Positions 25,516 through 35,100 of a stretch of DNA of 50,223 nt are shown one piece after another (within the stretch, counting starts at the first letter, position 1; each line of letters opens with the position of its first letter). Position numbers and translations under genes: made by a program. The notes below the pieces were generated by a model that ran no database searches, was not told the DNA's origin, and worked only from the letters and a program-made list of their open reading frames with translations. Source of the stretch: JAWKTT01 sp041398965 (GTDB lineage Bacteria; Planctomycetota; Planctomycetia; Planctomycetales; Planctomycetaceae). The stretch is taken from assembly GCA_041398965.1 (NCBI GenBank), contig JAWKTT010000034.1, forward strand, positions 1-50,223. The letters are read 5' to 3'.

Positions 25516-27432
25516 TTAATAAAAGAAACCTTGTGGTGGGCCGTTCGCTGTGTCGGGTTTTGACTTCTTGCGATTCGGGGTATTGGGGTCGACGGGGTCC
25601 CAGTTGGAGCCGTTGAGTTGCATGACGCTGGGGTCGCGGATAGCGGGGGGGAGGTCGGTGCGGGCGGCGAACTGTTCGAGCTGTTTGAGGAACGCCTTAA
25701 TCTCGCGATGCGTCCGCTGTGTCTGCTTCACGACGAGACCGCCGGGGATGATCTTGATGGTGCCGGAGTAGCCGTCCTCCACCCAGTTGTCGTGCAGGCT
25801 TTCAACCAGCATGGCGATGTCCTGAGGCGGGTAGTTGGGGCCGAGATGACGGGTGTCGTAGATGACGACCTCGGTAAACTCCTCGGCCACATCACGTGTG
25901 GTGATCGTGAGGATGCCGTTCTTGATAATGTAGTCGTAATGTTCATCGAAGCTCTTCACTCCGTCTTCGTCGTTAAGAGCGATGCGTTCCACGAGAACGT
26001 TCAGTGCCTCCTGCGCTGAAAGCCCTTTTGTCACCGCCGATATCGTCAGATCGTCCGGCATTGACCCGGAATTGTGGAACGCCGTCACATCGATGGAGAT
26101 GGGAATTCCCAATTGTTCGCCAAGATAATCGACTGCTTCCTGAATCGGCGTGTCAATGAACTCGACATCGAGGTCAGTCGATTCGAGGACATCTTCGATG
26201 CGGCTACGGCTGTTCGTGAGGGCTCGATAGTCCTTTGACCCCTTGAGAATCTGTTCGGGTGTTGGTTGCGTCGCGGCGGATGGGGTGAAGATGCCGCTTC
26301 CTTCGGAGGAAGTGTTCGTGGCCAATGTCGATCCGGCGGCAGGGTCTGTGGCGGTCCCAGTGATGCTTCGCTGCACCCATTGCGTCCCTCGTTCTTCCGG
26401 TTTACGAAAGCCTCCTCCAAATTGACCCCAAGCAAGCGCGCCGCCGAGGCCGAGTGTTAGGCAGAGTGCGGCTGTGATGCCGACTGTGGTTGTCAGTTTT
26501 GCTGCGGTCATGGCGGCAAGCTCCTGTGAGGCCAATCGGACTGCGTTGGCAGTGCAATCGACGAGTGGTTGATGATTCGCCCACGCAAGGGCCGAGTTGA
26601 TGGTCGTCGTGGAGAGTGTGGTCGCGGAGAGCGTGGTTGTGAGACTGGTGGCTGCGAGTGAGGTGGTTGCCGTTTGAGCGGCTAACAGTTGAGAGAGTTG
26701 GAACGCAGCGATCACAATGCTGAAGCCGACGCCGTGACGCATGAGTCGTTCGCGTAGAACGCTGCGTCCCTTCCGGATTCGCCCCTCGACTGTATCGACC
26801 GAGAGTGCTAAACGATCGGCGGTCTCCTTCGCGGTGAGTCCATCAAGGTAGTGCAGCATGAGGGGCAACCGGAGATGTTCCGGCAGCTTTTCGAGTTCTT
26901 CGTCCAGTGCCTGCTGTTCGAAGGCGTGCTGCATCGCGGCCAACGGGGCATCGCTGACAGCCGGTTCTGGGGTCTGATCTGTCATAGGTCGCGTCCGCTG
27001 TTGTTCGCCAAGAGCCCGAATTCCGATCCTGCGGGCCGTTCCGTGCAGCCAACAGGCGAGAGCCTCCGGATTCCGAATCTTTCGGGCATTTTCTGCCAGC
27101 ACGAGGAAGGTCGCCTGAAAGACATCCTCCGCACGATGACGGTCTCCCATCTGCCGCAAGGCCACCCCCAGCACGAGCCGTTCGTATCGCAGAACGATCG
27201 CCGTGAAAGCAGCCGGATCGCGATGTTCAATAAACCGCAACAGCAGCACATCATCCGACTCTTCCGCAGGTTGATCCCTTGCAACACCCCCCTCGACCGG
27301 CGTATCTGGGGCGGTCGACTCAATGTCGGTCGGCAGAGGTACTGCCCCGTTCGACACCGCCTCCCCCCCGGCCAGTCCCGAAGACTCGCCGGCGCTCGAT
27401 CGCCGCCGATCAAAATATGAAGAACGTTGCAT
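25516..27432 (-). CDS. ECF sigma factor fused to a membrane helix and secretin/STN-like domain
   Basis: About 638 residues. Region 2 (LLRFIEHRDPAAF to LVLAENARKIRNPEALACWLHG, about residues 62-135) and region 4 (LEKLPEHLRLPLMLHYLDGLTAKETADRLALSVDTVEGRIRKGR, about 178-222) make a complete ECF sigma factor. After it come a hydrophobic stretch, a Thr/Ala/Ser-rich linker, and a membrane helix near 317-338 (ITAALCLTLGLGGALAW). The last 230 residues contain TPIQEAVDYLGEQLGIPISID, LSAQEALNVLVE, YIIKNGILTITT and GGLVVKQTQRTHREIKAFLKQLEQ. These resemble the short N-terminal domains of secretins and TonB receptors (STN). It would therefore be a membrane-tethered sigma factor with a sensor domain outside. 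The ATG at 27432 is preferred to TTG 27492. Confidence 0.8.
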   Translation of the reverse strand: MQRSSYFDRRRSSAGESSGLAGGEAVSNGAVPLPTDIESTAPDTPVEGGVARDQPAEESDDVLLLRFIEHRDPAAFTAIVLRYERLVLGVALRQMGDRHRAEDVFQATFLVLAENARKIRNPEALACWLHGTARRIGIRALGEQQRTRPMTDQTPEPAVSDAPLAAMQHAFEQQALDEELEKLPEHLRLPLMLHYLDGLTAKETADRLALSVDTVEGRIRKGRSVLRERLMRHGVGFSIVIAAFQLSQLLAAQTATTSLAATSLTTTLSATTLSTTTINSALAWANHQPLVDCTANAVRLASQELAAMTAAKLTTTVGITAALCLTLGLGGALAWGQFGGGFRKPEERGTQWVQRSITGTATDPAAGSTLATNTSSEGSGIFTPSAATQPTPEQILKGSKDYRALTNSRSRIEDVLESTDLDVEFIDTPIQEAVDYLGEQLGIPISIDVTAFHNSGSMPDDLTISAVTKGLSAQEALNVLVERIALNDEDGVKSFDEHYDYIIKNGILTITTRDVAEEFTEVVIYDTRHLGPNYPPQDIAMLVESLHDNWVEDGYSGTIKIIPGGLVVKQTQRTHREIKAFLKQLEQFAARTDLPPAIRDPSVMQLNGSNWDPVDPNTPNRKKSKPDTANGPPQGFFY

Positions 27433-27509
27433 GACCCCAGTGTAGTGCGACGACCGAGCGTTTTCCGTGAGGAAATTTCGGAAAAAGCCCAAGCCGCCAA
27501 GTCATAAAG

Positions 27510-27584
27510 GCTGGGTTAGCGTCAGCGTAACCCAGCATTGGGCGTCAACCGTGAGCCGGGCTACGCCTTTCAGCTAACCCAGCC
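27510..27584. repeat. GCTGGGTTA interspersed palindromes
   Basis: GCTGGGTTA (27510-27518) pairs with TAACCCAGC (27528-27536) around a 9-nt loop, and a further TAACCCAGCC occurs at 27575-27584. This is a gene-free stretch upstream of the sigma factor and downstream of ftsY. Confidence 0.6.
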
Positions 27585-27625
27585 AACGTGCCTGTCTGTG
27601 TGCCTTCTGACTCAATCAGGTAGCG

Positions 27626-27748
27626 ACGGATTGTTACGGATGCGGACGGATGCTCACAGAATTCAATAGGTGATGACAGTCGCCCGCAGGCTGAATCTTT
27701 CCTTCATCCGTCCTTGATCCGTCGTCATCCGTGGCTCCCCTTTTTTCT
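27626..27748. repeat. Interspersed palindromic repeat built on GGATG/CATCC units, copy 2
   Basis: ACGGATGCGGACGGATGCTCA on the left and CATCCGTCCTTGATCCGTCG then CATCCGTGGCTCCCC on the right. The right arm is the near-exact reverse complement of the left arm of the copy at 7774-7826. The gap 27433-27797 contains no gene I can support. Confidence 0.65.
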
Positions 27749-27797
27749 CAGAGCCTTTGTGGTGAAACACTTCCGGAAATCGTTTCGGGACGATCGT

Positions 27798-28742
27798 CTA
27801 TGTCTCAGAGAAGAGGGCGTCGACGAAGGCGTCGGGGTTGAAGAGTTCGAGGTCGTCGACTTGTTCGCCCACGCCGACGTATTTGACGGGGATTCCCATT
27901 TGTTGGCGGATGGCGACGACGACGCCCCCTTTGGCAGTGCCGTCGAGCTTGGCCAACACGATGCCGGTGCAGTGGGCGATGTCGGAGAACTTGCTCGCCT
28001 GCGACAGTCCATTCTGTCCGGTCGTCGCATCGAGAACGAGCAGTGTCTCTTGCGGTGCTCCGGGAATCTTCTTTCCGATGACTCGGTGAATTTTTTCGAG
28101 TTCCTGCATCAGGTTCTGGGCGGTCTGCAATCGGCCCGCAGTGTCGATGATGACAACATCAGCCCCGATTTCGAGTCCCTTGGCACACCCTTCATAGGCG
28201 ACACTGGCAGGGTCGCTCCCCTGTTCTTTGCGGACGATTTCGCATCCGAGTCGACCGGCCCAAAGGGTCAATTGCTCGACCGCAGCGGCTCGAAAGGTGT
28301 CTCCGGCGGCGAGAACAACCTTCTTTCCCGACTTTTGCAGGAACTTTGCCAGTTTGGCGATCGATGTCGTTTTCCCGACTCCGTTGACGCCACACACGAG
28401 AATGACCGTCGGCCCCGATTCCGCCAGTTTCAAGGGTGAAAGCGGGTTGCTGCTGTCCCATTGGCAATCCCCCTCTCCTCGGAGAATGCTCTTTAACTGG
28501 CTGCGGACAAGCTCCCAGACAGCGTTTGGATCGACCGTGCGGCCCCCCTGTTTTTGCCGCAGTTCTGCGACGATCTGCCCGGAAGCCACGACCCCCATGT
28601 CGGTTGTGATCAATCCGCGGTGAAACTCTTCGAGCTTGGCCTCGTCGAGAATCTCCCCGGCCTTGAAAAGGTCGCGCACATCGGTGCGCAGGAGGTTCTT
28701 CGTCTTGGTGAGAGCACTCTTGAGTTTGTCAAACAGACCCAT
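27798..28742 (-). CDS. ftsY: Signal recognition particle receptor FtsY
   Basis: A 314-residue SRP GTPase, the membrane-associated receptor that docks SRP-ribosome complexes at the translocon. The N domain begins MGLFDKLKSALTKTKNLL, without the long acidic A domain of E. coli FtsY. The G domain has G1 GVNGVGKTT (118-126), then DTFRAAAVEQL (insertion box), DVVIIDTAGR (G3), AKLDGTAKGG (G4 region; usual form TKLDGTAKGG) and GVGEQVDDLELFNPDAFVDALF (G5 and closing). The start ATG is at 28742-28740. It is divergent from the 2131-residue gene and ends 365 bases from the sigma factor start in the same direction, so it is probably transcribed on its own. Confidence 0.97.
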   Translation of the reverse strand: MGLFDKLKSALTKTKNLLRTDVRDLFKAGEILDEAKLEEFHRGLITTDMGVVASGQIVAELRQKQGGRTVDPNAVWELVRSQLKSILRGEGDCQWDSSNPLSPLKLAESGPTVILVCGVNGVGKTTSIAKLAKFLQKSGKKVVLAAGDTFRAAAVEQLTLWAGRLGCEIVRKEQGSDPASVAYEGCAKGLEIGADVVIIDTAGRLQTAQNLMQELEKIHRVIGKKIPGAPQETLLVLDATTGQNGLSQASKFSDIAHCTGIVLAKLDGTAKGGVVVAIRQQMGIPVKYVGVGEQVDDLELFNPDAFVDALFSET

Positions 28743-29055
28743 AACAGCCGACTTTCCTTCAAAATCGCGATTTATCCCCGTTTCGACGTCAGATCACTCT
28801 GAACGTCAGACAATACCGACCCGAACCAGCATTGCAAGAGGTGGCCACTGGTCAGCCAGGGCCCTGGCACCTTCTGACGGGACAAACGTTCCGTCCGTCG
28901 CCGGGCCGGGGAACCTGTGCGGTCGCGAAAACAGCGTCTCTTCGGGGATGTTGTCGGCTCGAAATCGAAGCCCCGGGCTGTTCACCTTCGCACTGATCCA
29001 CGATGAGGAGGCAGTCCACCCGAGTGGGGTTCTGCTGCCTGCTCTGGGGTCTTGG

Positions 29056-29073
29056 AGAATCTGTACAGATTCT
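29056..29073. promoter_or_regulatory. Perfect 18-bp palindrome, candidate operator
   Basis: AGAATCTGTACAGATTCT at 29056-29073 is an exact palindrome, typical of a dimeric regulator site. A half-site AGAATCTG recurs at 29110-29117. It lies 115 bases upstream of the 2131-residue gene in the 445-base divergent gap shared with ftsY (28743-29187), in which I saw no other gene. Confidence 0.5.
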
Positions 29074-29187
29074 GGGAACTCTCTGAGGCATCTTCTCGTC
29101 CCTTGCCGTAGAATCTGGTGGATACTGTGGTCCCTGTTGGATTTTCCCGGTTTACTTTTTCACTCGCCTCGCGATGCTGGAGCGGTC

Positions 29188-32100
29188 ATGGTTCGTCTGT
29201 TTTTGACTGGGATGCTGTTGATGAGTTTGGTTGCGACGGGACGTGGCGGAGAAATTGGCTACGTCGAGGACTTCACTCTGGCGACCGACCGGGAAGCAGC
29301 CCTCAAACAGCTGATTCCGGGGACGCAGGACTACTATTACTGGCATTCTGTTCACTATTTGAATACCGAACAGTTCGCCAAAGTGGATGAGTTGCTACCG
29401 GTCTGGGTTCAACGGCACGGAGAGACCGAGCAGGTCTGGGAGATTCGGACCCGCAAGGCATTGCTCACTTACCCCCAGAATCCCCAGCAGTCGCTCGACT
29501 ATCTGAAGGGTCGGTTTGGCATCAACTATCCGCATCGAAAGGCGGAACTCAATGAAGAGCCAAACCTTCCCACGACCCTTGATCCCGCACTCGTCTCGGC
29601 AGCGGCATTTCAGGCGCGGGCGTTTGCGATTCATGGAAACAGTCTGAACGGCTTCGAAGATGCCGCCCTTGAACGACTGGTCGCGGAGAAGCTGAACCCC
29701 GATCAACGGCGGCAACTCCTTTCGCGAATTGTACGCCCCGACGTTGCCGGCCTTGTTCCGCTGATCGTTGCCGACTTGAACCATCAGAACTCCGGCGGTT
29801 TCGGGTCGCACGGGATTCATGGACGTCTGCTGTTGGCACAGTTGGATGAACTCCTCAAGCTGAAGCCCGAACTGCTGAATCAACAAGCATTCGTCCGGGC
29901 CTACCTCACGCGATTGCAACCGGGGCCTGATGTTGACTGGCGTCACGACGCGAAAGAGACTGCTGCCTATTTGGAGCGTCTGCACGCATTCGCTACTCGG
30001 CTCGATCCAGTGCATAACTCCCTCAAGGCCCATGTGATTTACCATCGACTTCTCCTTGATCGCAAGCTGGGAACATACGATGAAGATCGTTTTCTTAGCT
30101 ATCTCAAGCTTCCGCGGCCGACCGGTTATCTGTCCAAGACAATGCGGGAGTCGGAGGAACTGAAACGATTCGCTTGCGATCTCAATTCGAATTACGATGG
30201 GACAACGCTACTCGCTCCGATCGGAAATGACGAACCTCTCGTGCGGAGCTATCTGTCGCACTTCTTTTTGAAGGCGGGAAACACTCAGACGTTTGAACCT
30301 TATGTGAACGACGTCTATCTGAAGCATCTGTTCGCAGAAGTGAAGATCGTTAATGGTCTCGGAGATGCGGAGCAGTGGGCATCGTTATTGCCTCCTGAGC
30401 AGTATCGTCGTCTCAAGGATCGAATCGACCTCGACTTCGATTATGCGAACCGCACGCAGTTTTCCGCCAATGATCCAGTGAGCCTTGATCTGCATATTAA
30501 GAACGTTTCGACGCTGATCGTCAAAGTGTTTGCGATTAATACTCGCAACTATTATCAGCAGCATGGGCGAGAGATTGACACTGATATTAACTTAGACGGA
30601 CTTGTTGCGAATGTGGAAGAAACGCACCGTTATGAAGACTCGCCGCTCTTAAGGGTGCATCGCAAGTTCGAGTTTCCGGCACTCAGTCAGTCGGGAGTGT
30701 ATGTCGTCGACTTTATCGGGAACGGCCAGAGCAGTCGGGCTCTCATTCGTAAGGGTGAGCTAAAGCACCTTGTCCGTACAACTCCACTGGGGCAGCAGTT
30801 TACGTTGCTGGACGGAGAGGGAGCGTTCGTCAAGAAGGGGACGGTCTGGATTTCCGGACACGAATACACGGCCAACGACGATGGGACCATTGACGTCCCA
30901 TTCAGCACGAGCCCCGGTCGTCAGCCGGTTGTGCTGTCTGCACCGAGTGATGCCGCGGGGGGCGATTCGTTCTCGGCTCTGAGTCATTTCGAGCACGAAG
31001 GGGAAAACTACCAATTGACGGCGGGATTTCATGTCGAGCGGGAGTCGTTGCTCACTCGCAAAGAGGCGGAGCTGATCATTCGCCCTGGGCTTACGGTGAA
31101 TGGGACTCCAGTTTCGTTGAAGTTGCTGGAAGAGATCACTCTGACGATGACCTCGACCGATCATGATGGGATACAGGCGTCAGTCAACATTCCTAACGTC
31201 GAGCTGTTCGAGGACCGTGAGACAACGCATCGATTTCTAGTTCCCCCCCGACTTTCGGCAATTTCATTCTCACTGACGGCTAAGATTCGACTGGTCACCA
31301 CTGGCGAGCAAATCGGCGTCGCGTCGAGCGATCAGTTTACGGTCAACCAGATTGACAAAACCGACAAGATCGAAGACCTGCATCTCCTGCGAAGCCAAGA
31401 GGGTTCAGTCGTCGAACTCAGGGGGCGGACGGGAGAGCCGAAGGGCTCGCGACCGGTCACTTTTCAGTTTCGTCACCGAGACTTCCGCGATCTCATTCAC
31501 GTCGTGTTGAAAACCGATCCTCGTGGGCGAGTGACGCTCGGCAAGCTCGACGGAATTGTCGCTGTGACGGCAACCGGTCCGGAGGGGACGTCGAAGAACT
31601 GGCCGATCGATGAGGATCGTCATACCTATTCGGCAGCATACCATAGCCGGGTGGACGAGCCGATTCTGTTGCCGTATCTCGGACGCCCGATCGCTCCTGC
31701 GCAATGGGCCGATGCGGGACGCAGCGAGGTGTCGCTGTTGGAACTTCGGGGCAATCAGTATTCGATCGACCGGTTCGAGCAGACGTCGTTGGAGCAGGGG
31801 CAGCTGAAGATTACAGGCCTCCCCGCTGGAGATTTCAATCTCCGGATGAAGAGTTCAGGGATCGAAGTGTTGTTGCGCGTCGTACCGGGGAAAGCTCAGG
31901 GTTCGTACATCGTGGGGCCAACGCGGCAACTTGAAACTCGCGGGCTGCAACCGGTGCAGATTGAGTCGATTCAGGAGGGGGGAAAGTCGCTGGCCATTCA
32001 GTTGCGGAATGCGACCAAGTTCACCCGAGTCCACGTGTTTGCGACTCGCTATGTCCCCGAGTTCGATTCGTTTAGCCAGCTCGGAAAAGTTCGAGGGGCG

Positions 32101-35100
32101 GAGTTGTATACCTATCATTATTCGCCGGCGCAGTCGGTCTATTTGACGGGTCGCAATATCGGCGATGAGTATCGCTATATTATCGACCGTAAATATGCCC
32201 ATAAGTTTCCAGGCAACATGCTCGAACGGCCTTCGCTGTTGCTTAACCCCTGGGCTGTTCGCGAGACGCAGACCGGCGAACAACTCGCCGAAGCGGGGAC
32301 CGAATTCGATGAAGCCGGAGCCCGTCCCACGAGTGGCGTCGATCGGTTGCGCTCGGACCTGCAACGGACCGGTGGCCCGACCGGTCACTTTGCGAACCTC
32401 GACTTCCTCGGAGAAGCCGCTCCGGTGTTCGTCAATCTGACGCCGAATGCCGAGGGAATCATTCAGGTTCCGCTCGAAGCTCTTGGGAGCCATTCGCAGA
32501 TTCATGTCGTCGCCATTGACCCGATTCACACCACGATTCGGACACATCTGCTTCCTGAGAAGCAAGCCACGTTCGTCGACTTGCGATTGGCTGACGGTCT
32601 GGATCCGGCGGGGCACTTCACCCGGCAGAAGGAGATTACGGTCGTTCCTGTAGGGCAGCAGTTTACCCTGCATGATATCTCGACCGCAAAGTTTGAATCC
32701 TATGATAGTCTCGCAAGAGTTTATGGCCTCTACGCGACACTGAATACGGACCAGAAACTGACCGAGTTCTCCTTCGCGATGAACTGGCCGAAGTTAAAGG
32801 ACGAAGAGAAGCGGACCCTGTATTCGAAGTACGCCAGCCATGAGTTGAGCTTCTTCCTATTCAAGAAGGACCCGGCCTTCTTTAAGGAAGTGGTTCAGCC
32901 TTATCTGGCGAACAAGAAAGACAAAACGTTCATGGATCACTTCCTGCTGGAAGATGATTTGAGTGACTATTTGCAGCCTTGGCGCTATGGTCAGTTGAAT
33001 GTCGTCGAGCGAATCCTCTTGGCACGGCGAATCGAGGAGGAGCGTCCCCGGACCGCTCGACACATCAGCGATGGATATGCGGCACTCCCTCCGAATGTCG
33101 ACCGCTTCATCCGACTGTTTGATACGGCCGTCCAACAGGGGGCTTTGGAGTCTGGCGATGCCCTGGGCTTGAATCAGGCCCGTAAGCAACTTGAGGCCGG
33201 ATCACTGAAAGGGTTCGGGAGTCAGAATGGGATTGCAGATCGGGGAATGGGTGGATCAGGACCTGCAGCTCCTCCGGCCCCAGAGATGGCCGCAGCGGAA
33301 AAACCTCAACAGATGATGAAGGAACAACAACGGCAGGTGGAGGCGCTCGAAAAGGCGAAGAAGTCGATGGAACGAGATGGATCGCTCCGGAGTCGTCGTG
33401 CCGCGGGCGACATGGCGGAACGAGAGTTGGCCGAAGCGAATTTCCGTAAGGAGAGCGACTTCTACGATGCGAAAGCTGCGACGAAGCGTGTCCTCGTGCG
33501 GCCACTTTATCGCAAGCTCTCTCCCACTTGGGAGTGGGCCGAGAATAACTATTATCACCTGACAATCGACCAGCAGGGTCCAGTGCTGATTCCGTTGAAC
33601 AGCTTCTGGAAGGACTTTGCAAATCATGATCCTAATACGCCGTTCTATTCCAGAAACTTAGCAGAGGCGTCGAGCAATTTCCCAGAGATGCTTCTGGCAT
33701 TGGCTGTGCTCGACTTGCCGTTTGAATCACCTAAGCACGACTCGAAGTTTGACGGCACGCAGATGACTCTGACTCCCGGTGGTCCGCTGGTGGTGTTCCA
33801 CGACGAGATTCGTCCGGCGGCAGCTCCTGATGGTGCTGCTAAGGTTCTGGTGAGCCAGAACTTCTACCGCCATGGTGATCGTCATCGGGTCGAGAACGGC
33901 GAACGAGTTGATAAGTTTGTGACGGATGAGTTCTTGATTCATGTCGTCTACGGGTGTCAGGTTGTGATGACCAATCCGACTTCAACTCGACAGAAGCTCA
34001 ATGTGCTTGTGCAGAATCCCCAAGGATCGTTGCCCGTGCTCAATGGGCAGGTGACACGGACACTGCACATCGACCTCGAGCCTTACCATACGCAGACGGT
34101 TGAGTATCAGTTCTACTTCCCCGCTGCGGGGGAATTCCCACAGTTTCCTGTGCATGTCGCGAGGAATGAAACTCTCATCGCCGCTGCGGCTCCCGCCAAA
34201 TTCAAAGTTGTTGATCGTCCGACGAATCTCGATGTCGAGTCTTGGGACTATATCTCGCAGCATGGCACGCTCGAACAGGTCGTGCAGTATCTGGAGACGC
34301 ATAACGTCGTCGAGATCGACCTCAATCGGATCGCTTGGAGAATGCACGATAAGAACGCATTCGACACGCTGCTCTCTTTGCTGACAAACCGCCATGCCTA
34401 TCATGACACTCTCTGGTCTTATTCTCTTTTGCATAATGTTGTCGGACCGGCGAACGAGTTCCTGCAACATCATGGACGAGTGGCAAACGAATGTGGCGGA
34501 CGGATCGTCAGCCCGTTGCTGACGGTCGATCCCGTTCGTCGACGGACTTATGAGCATCTTGAATATAAACCACTGGTGAATGCTCGCACTCACTCGCTCG
34601 GCCAGCGTCGACAGATTGTCAATGACCGTTTCCATTCACAGTATCATCGTTTCCTGAAGGAACTCTCATATGATCGCACACTGAGCGACACGGCCTTGCT
34701 CGATGTGACCTATTATCTGTTCCTGCAAGACCGAATCGAAGAAGCGCTGGCGACATTTGCCAAAGTAAACCGAGAGCGTGTGGCGACGAAGATGCAGTAT
34801 GATTACTGTGCCGCCTATGCCCACTTCTTTAGCGATGAACCGCAACTGGCGCGGGCGATTGCTGAAAAGTATCTCGATCATCCGGTTGACCGCTGGCGGC
34901 AAACGTTTGCCGTCGTGACGGCTCAGCTGGACGAGGCGACCGGTCAACAGGTCGCCATTGTTGATCCCGAAAACCGAGATCAACAGCAGGCGGCCCTCGC
35001 GGCGACAGAGCCAGTGTTCGACTTTACGGTCGATCAGCAGAAGATTCAGTTGAACTACCAGAACCTGGAAGCAGCAACCGTCAACTTCTATGAGATGGAC

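Noticed and set aside
28636..29187. 184-codon in-frame upstream extension of the giant gene
   Set aside because: It overlaps the start of ftsY on the other strand and lacks protein-like character; the ATG at 29188 begins a clear signal peptide.
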